NCBI GenBank assembly: GCA_900312665.1
Contig: ONZQ02000005.1
Coordinates: 1,157,077-1,221,076 of the forward strand
Source: Cephalotrichum gorgonifer
Lineage: Eukaryota > Ascomycota > Sordariomycetes > Microascales > Microascaceae
Direction of reading: 5' to 3'
Length of the DNA: 64,000 bases
The notes beneath the pieces were generated by a model. The model ran no database searches, was not told where the DNA came from, and saw only the letters and a program-made list of their open reading frames with translations. The position numbers and the translations under genes were made by a program. Positions 46,478 through 56,732 of this stretch are shown here, piece by piece (position 1 is the stretch's first letter; the number at the start of each line of letters is the position of its first letter).

Positions 46478-49411
46478 TCAGCCCCGACCAAAACGCACAT
46501 CCACCCTCACGGCGCCGTAGTGCTTCAGGAACCGGCCCCACACTACTACGCCCTCTTTCTCCCCCATCGCAACCGGCCACAAAACCCGGCCGGCACCGTC
46601 CTCCCATCCAATCGGCCGCTCGCCGTTGTAGGCATCCTGGAATTCTGGCGCCGCGCTCATATAACCCGGATCAACCGTGTTCATCGCGATGCGGTGGCTC
46701 TTCCACGTGGTCGCCGCTTCTGTCTCGGTGATCATGTTGAGGCCGGCCTTGGACATGTTGGTGTGCACGTGTTTGCCCCTCTTAGCGTTGCTGTTGCGCG
46801 AGGACTCAAAGATGCCCTCGCGGGACGAGACGTTGATGATGTAGCCAGTGGTGGTAGTTGCAGTAGTCTCCTTTCCGCTGGATTTCTGCCTCATCAGTTC
46901 CAGTAGCTCCCGGACAAGGATCAACGGCACGAAGGTGTTGACGCTGTGTGCCGAAATGATGTCCTCGTATGGGATTTGAGAGAGCGATTGGACCCACGAA
47001 GACCCCTCCGTAGTTGTTGCAAGCTGGAGGTTCTGCACAGCGGGAATCAAGCTAGTCGCCCTGACAGATGAGGTGTCTACCTCGGGGCGCCCCCCGCTAG
47101 ATAGTAAAGAGGCACTGGCGGATGGTCCCTCAACAATACCCCTCACACGCGCCTTGTACAAGTTGCCAACGAGGGTCTCCCCGAACATCTCTTCCTGTCC
47201 TGCGAGCAGAAGTTCCTTGTCGGCGGCCCGCTCCTCCGTCTCGATACTGTCTGTCAAGGTCTGGGCTGCGTTGTTGACCAGTATGTCCAGCTTCCCGCCC
47301 CACATGGAGGTCACAATCTCCTTGATGGCCTCGACAAGCCCAAAAGCGTCGTTAGCGGCTCGGAAATCGGCACCAACAATCTTGAGGCGGTCATTCCAAG
47401 TCTTCCAATCGTGCTGGCTCTGGTAGCGACTTGCAGCATCGCGGGGGTATCGACTTGTGACGATGACGCAGGCACCGCATCTGAGAAGACGCAAGGCCGT
47501 ATGATACCCTAGGTTGATTCGTCCGCCTGTCACCACCGCAACCTTTCCGGCCAGGTCGAGATTGCGTGGTAAGGACAGGGCCGAACCGGCAAGGTTGAAG
47601 TCGCCGCAGGCCTCGCACATGGACGAAAATATCCTGTGAATTGGCCCGTTGCCTAGTTTGCAGATGTAGCATTTCCAATTGGACGTAGATGGGACAGGGC
47701 GGGAAGTGGCCGGCAAATAGTCCCTCACGGACCGGTCCCAGCCCGTACCAGAAAGGTGTCCATCAGACAGCGGACCATCAGGGTCCGAAACCAGGGTAGC
47801 ACCATCCGCGTGCAAAGGCTCAGTTCGGGCGGCATTCATAATCCAACTCTTGACTTTTCGCATGGTATCTTCGTATACCAACTGCTGTACGCTTATATGG
47901 TGGCCTGGGACCAGGTACTTCGCAACTTCCGTAGCTGGGGGGTTGGGAAACTTGGGGAGATATAAAGCCAAAAGGCTCGGGAGACGAGTGGCGTCTGCAC
48001 GGCATGCCTCGACGTCGGCGCAGAGCTGCTTGGCGATCACTTCGGGGATCTCTGACTCGATGAAGCGCCGGTAGTCCTCTTCGTCCAATAAAACGCGAGG
48101 GGAGTATTTCACTGGAATCTGAAGCGCGCTTAGGCCATCGGGGAGAGTTCCCTTGAACCAAGCTGCATGATCAGGGAGCTCCGACGCGATCCACTGTACG
48201 CATCGTAGAAAAGACTCCAGCCACAAAATTTCTTCCTCCGGGCTAGGGAGGCCACGAGCTCCACGCAGGTCGTAAACGTGACTAATCTCGTCACCTGAGC
48301 GGATTACTCGCTCGTACTTTCCCTCTTGGGTTCCATGCTGACGTATGAACGCGAACGACTTGTTCGCTCGGCTGAAATCTTGTATAAGATCCGGCGGATA
48401 CCTATCCCCGTCGATTGGGTGGGCGTCCACCATGAACTTGAAAAGTCTTAAGCACCAGTTGTATGGAATCAACGTAGGGTGTGGGTGTCGGAAACGGCCC
48501 CAACCCGGGCCGGGGCGTTTGGAAGGACGGAATGGCCTCGTAAGTGCGCGCTTTGAATCGCGACGAAGGCTATCTTGAATGTGCTTCTTGTTCCTTCGCG
48601 GCGTGTCGGGTGCCAACGGCGGCGACTTCAGCGCATCAGGGTATTGGTCGAAGAGGCCAGCCAGCGAATGCAACTCGGCCGCCTGGGCTTCCTGGAGCAG
48701 GCGTCCGGCCCTCATCAGAGCGGGCAAGAAGACACGCACCTCATCCATCGTGAATTTGGCTTCGACCAACTCGGAAGCCCGGCGGACAAGAACATCTTCA
48801 GTCGGAGATCGCCGCAGGAAATGCCAGTATTTCGGATGCGCGGAGCTGCCCTCCATTGTCTTAGGGTTTCTCAGTACGCCTAGTGGCTCAATCGGTAAGA
48901 AGATACATAGAGCTGGCAAGTGTTGACAGAAAATCCCTTTGAGCAGCCCTTCAAACGCATCGACCAAGACTTCCTCGACGTCCTCAATAAAGTACTTGGC
49001 GCGAGCTTTTGGTTGTTCAGGGTAATAGCTCCACGAGACCCTGGTAACATAACGTATTTTACGGTGGTCGTCGCGGAACTGAGTCGTGATATCAAAGCCG
49101 CAACGGCCAGTTGCAAGGAGGGCACGGAGAGGTCGCTTCTGAAAGAAGGCTAGCTGGTTGAAGACAATCCACGCATTCTTCAGGCGATTGAATCCGGAGG
49201 TATCGCCGCCATATCGGAAGAGCCAATCCCAAGCCGGACTATTTCCAATAGCGTCGAGGAGCACAGGCCCAGCGGCCGGAGATACAGCCAGGGCGAGTAC
49301 GTTTCCCAGCTCTAACTTGTCAATGACTGGCTCGATGAGCTCGGGTGGAATCGAAGAGAGATTGGCGGCTATTCGGTCAATGCGTGGTGTCGGTGGCAGC
49401 GGATAATCCAT
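46478..49411 (-). CDS. fusion: F-box-like N-terminus, zinc ribbon, SDR domain
   Basis: A single uninterrupted reading frame. I start at the Met at 49411 (977 aa); in-frame Mets at 49591, 49579 and 49501 are possible. Residues about 15-50 look F-box-like (NLSSIPPELIEPVIDKLELG), followed by about 500 residues of no known fold. Residues about 581-603 form a C-x2-C...C-x2-C zinc ribbon (CYIC, CEACG). From about 621 an SDR domain begins: VAVVTGGRINLGYHTALRLL, LVNNAAQTLTDS, ISAHSVNTFVPLIL, INVSSREGIFE, HTNMSKAGLNM and VDPGYMS. The zinc ribbon plus SDR unit resembles a distinct fungal SDR group. The Tyr of the classical YxxxK motif is Thr884 (TNMSK). The F-box joined to this unit is unusual. Function unknown. 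Confidence 0.82.
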   Translation of the reverse strand: MDYPLPPTPRIDRIAANLSSIPPELIEPVIDKLELGNVLALAVSPAAGPVLLDAIGNSPAWDWLFRYGGDTSGFNRLKNAWIVFNQLAFFQKRPLRALLATGRCGFDITTQFRDDHRKIRYVTRVSWSYYPEQPKARAKYFIEDVEEVLVDAFEGLLKGIFCQHLPALCIFLPIEPLGVLRNPKTMEGSSAHPKYWHFLRRSPTEDVLVRRASELVEAKFTMDEVRVFLPALMRAGRLLQEAQAAELHSLAGLFDQYPDALKSPPLAPDTPRRNKKHIQDSLRRDSKRALTRPFRPSKRPGPGWGRFRHPHPTLIPYNWCLRLFKFMVDAHPIDGDRYPPDLIQDFSRANKSFAFIRQHGTQEGKYERVIRSGDEISHVYDLRGARGLPSPEEEILWLESFLRCVQWIASELPDHAAWFKGTLPDGLSALQIPVKYSPRVLLDEEDYRRFIESEIPEVIAKQLCADVEACRADATRLPSLLALYLPKFPNPPATEVAKYLVPGHHISVQQLVYEDTMRKVKSWIMNAARTEPLHADGATLVSDPDGPLSDGHLSGTGWDRSVRDYLPATSRPVPSTSNWKCYICKLGNGPIHRIFSSMCEACGDFNLAGSALSLPRNLDLAGKVAVVTGGRINLGYHTALRLLRCGACVIVTSRYPRDAASRYQSQHDWKTWNDRLKIVGADFRAANDAFGLVEAIKEIVTSMWGGKLDILVNNAAQTLTDSIETEERAADKELLLAGQEEMFGETLVGNLYKARVRGIVEGPSASASLLSSGGRPEVDTSSVRATSLIPAVQNLQLATTTEGSSWVQSLSQIPYEDIISAHSVNTFVPLILVRELLELMRQKSSGKETTATTTTGYIINVSSREGIFESSRNSNAKRGKHVHTNMSKAGLNMITETEAATTWKSHRIAMNTVDPGYMSAAPEFQDAYNGERPIGWEDGAGRVLWPVAMGEKEGVVVWGRFLKHYGAVRVDVRFGRG

Positions 49412-49591
49412 GATGGCGAGCCTAGATTTGCAATCGAAACACTCGGGGATTCGGCAGGTTGTCAATGGTCTTTTCCAGTGTGCTTTGACAGGTATTGTCA
49501 TAAACCGGTTGGGTGACGGCGGAATCTGGCTTCTGTAGCTCCTTCCTAAGGGATAAAATGAGTCAGTACCCCTCTCCATTCGACCCCGCAT

Positions 49592-50218
49592 TGTACAGCG
49601 GCAAGATATCGATGAGCAAGGGGATGAGTCGACGGTTGAAACTCGGGAGATACATAAGTTGAGGTGATGCTGCGCCTGTGTGCGGTTGCATTCCTTCGGC
49701 CGTAAGGAGAAGGAGCGGCAGAAGGATGCGGCGGGGCGGCGGGACGGCGGGATATTTTATGTATGTATGTATTGTAATGTTGTCAACATTAACGTGGAAC
49801 TTCCTATCGAGAAGGCAGGCTTCCCCTACGTGGTCGCCAAGGAATATACTTCTGGTGGCCTGCTCGTCACCCCTATGCCTGGCGGCCGCACAGGCGGGCG
49901 GACAGGGGCGTATACTATTTCTACACAGTTCGAAGCACTCGGACAGAATCCACGTCGCCACTGACTGACCAAAAAGTATGGCCCACAAACCCCAACACCA
50001 TGAGCACTGTACCTAGAATAATCTTCATTCAAGCTCGTAGGATATCATAGCTGTTCCCGCTAATTGCTAAACCATAACTCCGCCGCCGAGAATAAATGGA
50101 AAGTCCAGCAAAAAAATTGTACAACCGGTACAGCCCATAGACATACATACTGGCACTAATCATGTGTTACCCCGAGTTCTGTGGGGATGACATATTTCCC
50201 ATTCCAGGGCAGAGGGGT
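49592..50218. other. intergenic
   Basis: Between the fusion gene start and the 3' end of the membrane protein. Short GC-rich frames on both strands, not recognised. Confidence 0.45.
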
Positions 50219-51029
50219 TCAGTCGTCGTTTCTCCAGGGGTATCGTGTAATAAGTGACCCGACCGGCTGCCCTGCCTTCTTCGCCTTCCGCCGGCTGTAG
50301 AAGCCCCATGATAGAAACGCGATTATGATGAATCCCATCACGGATCCGAACGCGATCCATCCCTTGACCTGCCTGGACAGCGGGTGGTGGATCACCTCGA
50401 CGGGGAGGTCGAAGGAGGCCGTCGGGATGGGGACTACGTCGCTGTCGGTTGCTTTGAACCGGATCTGAATCGGGCTTGCCGTGACGCGGGAGTAGGCTCC
50501 CGTGTAGGTCTTGGAGTTGACCTCGTACGTTATAGTTACGTCCGAGTTAATGAAGCTATAGCATTGATCGTACCTGGCGTCCGTTGGGCAGTCGAAGCCA
50601 CTATTACAAGGTGACGGTTAGGATTGTCCGGAGGGGACTTAGAACATGTATGGGGAGGGCGCACGATGGACAGCAGAGATTCGTCGTCTCCTCTCTTTGC
50701 GCTGTGGTTGGCAGCGTGCAGGCCTGATAGTCCTTTGGGCAGACCCCGGGACTAAAGTAGCGGTTACTGGACCAGCTTGGCGGACAGCACTCGTTACCCG
50801 ATTTCCCGGCTGTGCGACACCCGACTTCGAGTGACGGGTTCTGGTCCTCGGTCATGGTTAGGATTTCCGTGAGACATGATGCAGGCGCGGTGAATATTTC
50901 CGTCAGGGGGGCTGTGTTTAGGCCCCGGAGGGTGTCTCTCTCCACGTCCACGTCTTTGTGGTTCCCCGCTACCGCATGGATTACAGCCAGCGATAGGAGG
51001 CACCGGAGTTCGAGGCGAAAATTCGTCAT
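50219..51029 (-). CDS. type I membrane protein with Cys-rich ectodomain
   Basis: Two exons (51029-50665, 50600-50219) give 248 aa. A signal peptide covers the first 20 or so residues (LLSLAVIHAVAG). The ectodomain of about 165 residues has paired cysteines (GCRTAGKSGNECCPPSW, NLCCPSGFDCPT, DQCYSF). One membrane helix follows (GWIAFGSVMGFIIIAFLSWGF), then a basic stop-transfer RRKAKKA and a short cytosolic tail. The layout recalls fungal wall-sensor-like proteins, but I recognise no named domain. The 64-nt intron lies just after a CCPS pair. Function unknown. Confidence 0.78.
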
Positions 51030-51749
51030 CGGGAGTTGTGGTTGCTGCTTGTGGAGGGTTTTAAGGATGAGATTGAGGGGGATATCATCTTTGTGACGGT
51101 ATGGGCGGCATGGTGGGGATCGGCGGTGGGCAATGCAGGAATAAGATTGGGGTGCTATATTCCTCTTGGCGACGTGGGATCGGTACAACAAATCTATTGG
51201 TCAAAGGGAAATAAAGTAAGACGGAGGAATTTAGGCCGAGAGGTCCAAATATGGATTTCCCTATTGGGGGTTGTGTAGCAATAAGCTTATCGTGTGGATC
51301 CCAGAGTAAACGCAGGTAATTCCAGAATAAGGATTCTGATATAATAATGGGAATCCCATTCCTCTATTGGCCAGTATTCTTCAGCATCTTCCATTCTTCT
51401 ACCACCCCTAACTGATGGATGGCTGCCAGGAGGAAGAAAGGAGCCGGGTGCGACTGCGATCGTCAAAGCTCTACCCACAGTCATCTACAGATATCTACGG
51501 GGTCTACCCAGGCCTAATTGGCGCCTCCGACTGCCCGTTTTCTTCCAGATTTAACTACATTGGTTTAACCACTGACCAACCGGGAAGCTAGACTCTGAGA
51601 TTATTTTCGTTTATTGCTAGGGCCTTTTTCATTGACCACCGCAAGATCAAAACTTGCGATGGGAAGTCTGTTGTCTTCGTCAGTCCGTAGTTCCATGGAC
51701 TGGCCTTACAGCTCGAGCGACCAATGAGGAGTTATAAATCGTGAGAATT
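51030..51749. other. intergenic
   Basis: Upstream flank of the membrane protein up to the MITE-like element; no gene seen. Confidence 0.5.
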
Positions 51750-52221
51750 CCTATTTGTACAACGCTACTTTTCTATTCGTACAACACTCCACATTTCCGG
51801 CCCACCTAAATTCCCATTAGCGTTCAAATATACATTATCACCCCGCAAAATTATACTGTAATTGTATGTAGCTATTCAATACATACATAATATTTCGAGG
51901 CTCAATTATTCAACAAGCAGTGATATCCAAAAACCCCCCCTCCAACATCCTCATATCATCTCAACACTGTAGCTGAACAGTGCTCCTGAATTCAATGAAT
52001 TTGAGGGTATTTTTTTTTTTTTTAGGTATTTTAGGTGAAGTGGGAATTTGGGGAATTGGCTTCGATTTGATGTCGTACATGTATTGAATTGATCCTCAAG
52101 AGTGATATGTGATTGTATTAAAATATGGTGGTGGGGTATGTACCCCTTAAGTATGGAGACCATTTCAAAATTTAATGTGGGGACTGTTGTACGAATAGAA
52201 AAGTAGCGTTGTACAAATAGG
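51750..52221. mobile_element. MITE-like element with long terminal inverted repeats
   Basis: About 472 bp. The ends are inverted repeats: the left starts CCTATTTGTACAACGCTACT and its reverse complement ends the right side; identity is exact for at least 38 bp and continues imperfectly for some 20 bp. Inside it is AT-rich with a T-run near 52010-52023 and no transposase reading frame. A TA dinucleotide just inside each end could be a Tc1/mariner-type TA target duplication. Non-autonomous; the parent element is not in the window. Confidence 0.85.
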
Positions 52222-53133
52222 TCCTCTCTAAATCGTTGCTGGCTCCTATACATCTCTCCTTTCTCACAAGGCGGTCATGGGCCGGGGGGAATCAGCATAG
52301 TGGACCTCGAAAAATCTGAAGACCAGGATTGGGAGGAAATGAGACAAGGGAGTTTGGTGATTCCGCGCGTTAGAGAGCCAGAGTAGTACTTGGCGTTGAC
52401 GCTCTCTAGCGACGAGAAAGACCAACCTCGTGCAGTCGCCGATAGGTCCTCAAGATTATGAGTTTGAAGGTACGCAGGGGGGCAATCGCTTAACCATTTT
52501 TACTCGCAACCGAAAGGGTGGTATGGTGCAGGTACAAAAGCCTTACGGAAGGGACTTTGAACGGGTGGTATTTGCGACATTTATGAGACTGTTCTAGTCG
52601 GAGAACAGAAGAACACGCACTACTTTGTAGATGTATGAGTCAGGAGGACTCACCCGAGCAACGGCCAGGGCTAGGAAGTCCACTTCTGGGTTAGTTTGAC
52701 ATAGGTCCTTTCCTGATGTTCCAGTACTGGCACGCGGTGTTCAATGGAGAATAATTCAGGGCCCAGTTTGACTCTGTACTACCTGTAGTACAGCCTAGGG
52801 TTTCCTGGCTTGAATACCCCACAGGTGGTATGAATGAACTAGCCAGACCGAAGTCGGAAGCTGAGATCTTCCCATGTGCCGACACGGGTAATACGGGGTA
52901 TGACAGAGCGCACGGACCTTTCAGCCAAGTCATGGCAACCAAAAGCAATGCCGAGGCGGAGGACTTAACTAACTTCATACCTGTCCTTAGACCGAGCGGT
53001 CCTCTTCTCCTCACCATTCCATCAAAACCCAGAATTGAACCCCTCTAAGCTGTACCTGGCTATTTACTGGCCCATCTCGTCCATTCTATCGCGCCGAAGT
53101 CACCCGTGCTAATTCCGACAACCTTCTCTCAAC
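52222..53133. other. intergenic, MAPEG promoter side
   Basis: No gene recognised. A minus-strand frame at 52691-53017 has no known domain. Confidence 0.45.
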
Positions 53134-53688
53134 ATGGAAGTGCCAAGCCTCATTCGGCCCGTCGCCACCCTCGTCGGCTGGACTTTCTTTATGGAGGCCT
53201 GGATGTACAAAACCCGTCTGCCGGCACTGAAGGGGGTGCGGCTCCCCCCTAATACCACTAAGCAGAGCATGAACGCGCATATCCCTTCAGAGGTGCAGTG
53301 GAAAGGTAACTCTGTCCCTACTACCCACTCGTCATCACCGCGAAACTCCCTAGGTGTCTTGACATTGACTTCACTGCGCATCCAGCTACTAGCTCCAGGC
53401 CAGGCATAGCTAACGAATGACTTAGCGGACAACTATAATCACCTCCATGAAGCGCCAACTCGCTTCTATGCCATCGCTCTGTCCCTCTCCATCCTGGAGG
53501 TGGCGTCATCTTCCGGCACCGACTTGGACCTGGAGAATAAGCTTGCGTGGGGGTATGTCGGCGTTAGAGTTGCGCACAGTCTTGTTCAGGCGGTCACAAA
53601 TGTTATCCCAATAAGATTCGGACTCTATATCCTTAGCGAGGTAACGGCTCTCGGCTTGTTTGGGAGGTTGGTTTATGCACTGGTGTGA
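53134..53688 (+). CDS. MAPEG-family membrane protein
   Basis: MAPEG proteins are small four-helix microsomal enzymes, including glutathione transferases. Two exons (53134-53305, 53426-53688) give 144 aa, the usual length. Features: a first helix (PVATLVGWTFFMEAWMY), the ALSLSILEVASSSG helix with the NHLHEAPTRFYA segment before it (an acidic-aromatic motif typical of MAPEG), the AWGYVGVRVAHSLVQAV helix with the characteristic R-x2-H, and a last hydrophobic segment. The reaction and substrate are not known. The 120-nt intron falls between helix 1 and the NHLHEAP segment. Confidence 0.85.
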
Positions 53689-54129
53689 TGATACGATAGT
53701 GACCCCCGGAGGCATTGTACCGTATCATGCATTGCCGATGCCATAATCGACCTTGTGCGTTTGCTCTTGTTTGGATGTGAAGGAGGATAGTAGTTTATAA
53801 CGGGACAACAACGTGTGCATAAGAAAATAACAGTGGTGACCACTCCCCATCGCATCCCACACTAGCCTTGATCTGTGTCTTGTTACTGGTGTATTTATAT
53901 CAGAGAATTTGCATTAAGCGCTCAACGCATCTAATTGGCGTCGAGGAAGTGGTTTTCTGGCCTTTACTTGAATTCGGCAACAGCCTCACCCACCACTGCC
54001 TTCAGGAGAATTGAAAAAAGCCGCGCGCGAAACAATTCTAGCCCCTCGTTCGCCTAACTCCAAACACTCTTATCAATCCAATTTCTCCACGTCCTCAGCC
54101 TCTTCCTCTCCTTCCTCTGCCCACTGGTA
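53689..54129. other. intergenic, convergent 3' ends
   Basis: Nothing recognised between the MAPEG and 2EXR genes. Confidence 0.5.
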
Positions 54130-55025
54130 CTACCGGATCCCCGACAAGACGAGAGGCCAAACCTTTACGCACCTCAGCGGTTCCAGACGGCCCTCGCGTT
54201 GCCAATGCTGCACATGTTCATTCTCGAGACCCTCTCGATACCTCCGCATCAACCACTCCACAACATCTATATCATCGGAGAGCTGGTCAGCAGCCTCGTC
54301 GTTCCCCCCCGTCAACCCGCGGCGCCCCTCCACATTCGGCCACTGGAGCTGAGCCTCCACGAGCTGGCCCCGCCACACAACCCGCACCGTCGCGCTGTTC
54401 GCAGAGCCCTCTCCCTGCACCACCGCAGGCCTTCTTCGCCATAGCGCCCCGCGTCACAAGGCGGGTACACCGCCCTCAGGTTCGGAAAGCACTCATAGAA
54501 ATGAAGGGCGCTCTCTACGTACGTGCTATCGGTGGGCATGTCGATGAATACAGAAAAGTCCACCGGCTCAAAGTCCGTTGTGAGGTTGACCACATGCTCT
54601 GAGAACCCGGGGATCCGCCACGCGCAGTTTACCTCTCTGGTTCTACCCCTGGGAAACGTGGGGAGCAGGAGGATCAGGTCCCGCTCGCTATTAAGCCGCA
54701 CCATTCCGACTCCGGCACCGGCCCGGACCCGCTTGAAGGTGATGGCGTGAGGGAGGGCGCGGAGTGCGAGGAACCGAAAGGCAGCGTGTGTAGACAGAAC
54801 TGTGCGCGCAGTAGCGGTTGCGGCGGCGAGGGAGCCATATTTATCCGGTGAGACTGTTCGGCCTGTTGGGCCGAGGCCGAAGGGGAGGACGAGGGGCGAG
54901 GAAGCGGATAGGTGTGGGCAGACGTATTCCCAGACTTTCCACTGTAGCTCGAGGGGGAGGCGGGAGAAGGCGGAAGTTGTCTCTGGGTTGTCTACCCCTT
55001 TGCGAGTGCGTCGACGTGTGAGCAT
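54130..55025 (-). CDS. 2EXR/F-box-like domain protein
   Basis: The N-terminal 2EXR-type motif is at residues about 19-34 (FSRLPLELQWKVWEYV), usual for this fungal family of unknown role. The first reading frame runs to 54312, but after about 54471 it becomes Arg/Cys/Ser-rich, while another frame (down to 54130) looks coding (VRVVWRGQLVEAQLQW, DIDVVEWLMRRYREGLENEH). A 56-nt intron, 54470-54415, with GTGTAC donor and GCAG acceptor would join them in phase, giving 279 aa; a one-base frameshift is the other explanation. The unspliced form would be 237 aa. The start at 55025 is the last Met before the basic RRRTRKG stretch; an upstream Met at 55100 is possible. Confidence 0.68.
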
Positions 55026-55972
55026 TGTCGGAGCTTGGGCTGAGAATAAAAATGTAGATGACGTCAAGGAATGTGGGCGAGCTAATGAGCGAAACGCCAA
55101 GAACGCGAGTATTTTCGATTCCCAGCAGTCTTTTGATGCTCATTCATAAGATCCGCGGTATTCGACGCCAAGTGGTTTGAGTCACGATCCTGCTTTCATT
55201 TCTCTCGAGCCGACTATTTGGCCCAATTCGGACTCTTGCAGCATAAACCCAGCAGGTGTCAAGCTGTCACGTGTCTAGAATAGATTGATGAATACCGCTA
55301 CCTTCGTGGACTCGGTCAGTCAAGTCCCGTCTTACTGGGAAAAGGCGGCTGGAACTCGAATCTGTTTTGATGGGAAATGGCAAGCACAGTAACAAGGGGG
55401 TATTGCTATATACCCTAGTTATCGGTTTAAATGCATATTATACGCATACACTTGCCTTGACATCCAGCTGCGCCGCCAGCCTCTTTGTTCCGTGGCTCTG
55501 GTCGCGGCGGCGGTTCTTTGAGAAAGATGGTAATGGCTTGCTTGACAATATGCCACTGGGGCTGAGGTTACAGTGGGGCGTCAAAGGTACAAGCTAAATT
55601 TGGGGGCTATCTCGATGAATCTACTCTACTAGGACATTCCTGTAACTTCCTTGTGAATATTTCTCGGGAGGGTCAAAGAAAGTCCGGGGAGCGAGGCTTT
55701 GACTGTCGTTTACTCTAGGACGTTAATACGCAGTACAGTAGAGAGGCAGCCGGTTTTATAAGCAATCACATCGACTGTCATGGGGGTTAGACTAGTTTTA
55801 TTCACTACAATCAGCCATGACATGGGGGCCATCAAAGGAAACGGACGCCTAGACCTTACAGCTGTTGCCAACGGTGGACATTCAAATTGAGCGATCCACA
55901 GTAACGGAAGGACTGATCTCGATACAGAGGGGTGTGTGGAGTTACATGTAAAAATTAATGACAAAAAGTGTA
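55026..55972. other. intergenic
   Basis: Upstream of the 2EXR gene and downstream of the tRNA; nothing else recognised. Confidence 0.5.
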
Positions 55973-56074
55973 TGCCCTCTGGCAGGCTCGAACTGTCGAC
56001 CTTTGGATATCCCAGAATTATTCTGAGTCATATGAACTATGAGACCAACGCTCTACCAACTGAGCTAAGAAGGC
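55973..56074 (-). tRNA. elongator tRNA-Met (CAT) with intron
   Basis: The minus strand folds as a cloverleaf. Acceptor stem GCCTTCT pairs with AGAGGGC (one G-U), D-arm GCTC/GAGC, anticodon loop CTCATA with CAT, intron of about 29 nt after position 37, T-loop TTCGAGC. The 31-39 T-T non-pair also occurs in other fungal elongator tRNA-Met. One A-C mismatch is in the T-stem (50-64). A TTTTT run follows directly, a Pol III terminator. Confidence 0.87.
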
Positions 56075-56732
56075 CTACTGAATTGTTGTGACGACGGGAT
56101 CCGTTGGACGCGTTGTATGGGTCTGGCGTATTGTGTCAGGACATGGCCGTTGTTCTACCCCTGTTGGCTATAATTGTCTAGATACCTACCCTTTCGTGGT
56201 GCCTTCTCTCTTCTACAGCTGGGTGAATATGTCGCAAAGTACAAGCCTGGGAGCAAGTTAATTAAGGGCGTCAGTAAAAGGTGATTTACTACCTCCACGG
56301 TTGCAACAGCCGTGGTCACTGAAGATGCATGTACAGCTGATGATGTTGACAAGATGGTGCGTTATCAGGCGGCCCCTACGGGGATTAGCATATTCCGAGA
56401 AGCACGTTACACGGTGCCATGCATTTTGATAGGTGCTAGCGGTAACGGCTTGCGTCGCGAAGATTAGGCGCGATTCCGGCAAATCTCAACATTACAAGTT
56501 ACGCCAAGATGTCGTGAGCATCTTCTAAACTTGCCATGATCTTGTCTCGCATTATCAATCTAAAATTCGATTCCAGCTAGCAAAGAGCCACCACACAACA
56601 TGTACAGCAGCTGCCCCTTCCCCTCCCTCCGAAACCCTCCGGCAACGGCGTCCCCGCTTCGACATCGTAAACGGCCCTTTCGACGGGCCAGAGGGTTGCA
56701 CACCCTCCGAGATTACTCCCTCCATCCGCCCG
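56075..56732. other. intergenic
   Basis: Between the tRNA and the ELO-like gene. A plus-strand frame of about 60 codons near 56600 is not recognised. Confidence 0.45.

Noticed and set aside
51951..52253. Minus-strand 100-codon frame inside the MITE
   Set aside because: AT-rich, no transposase motif, and it runs over the element end.
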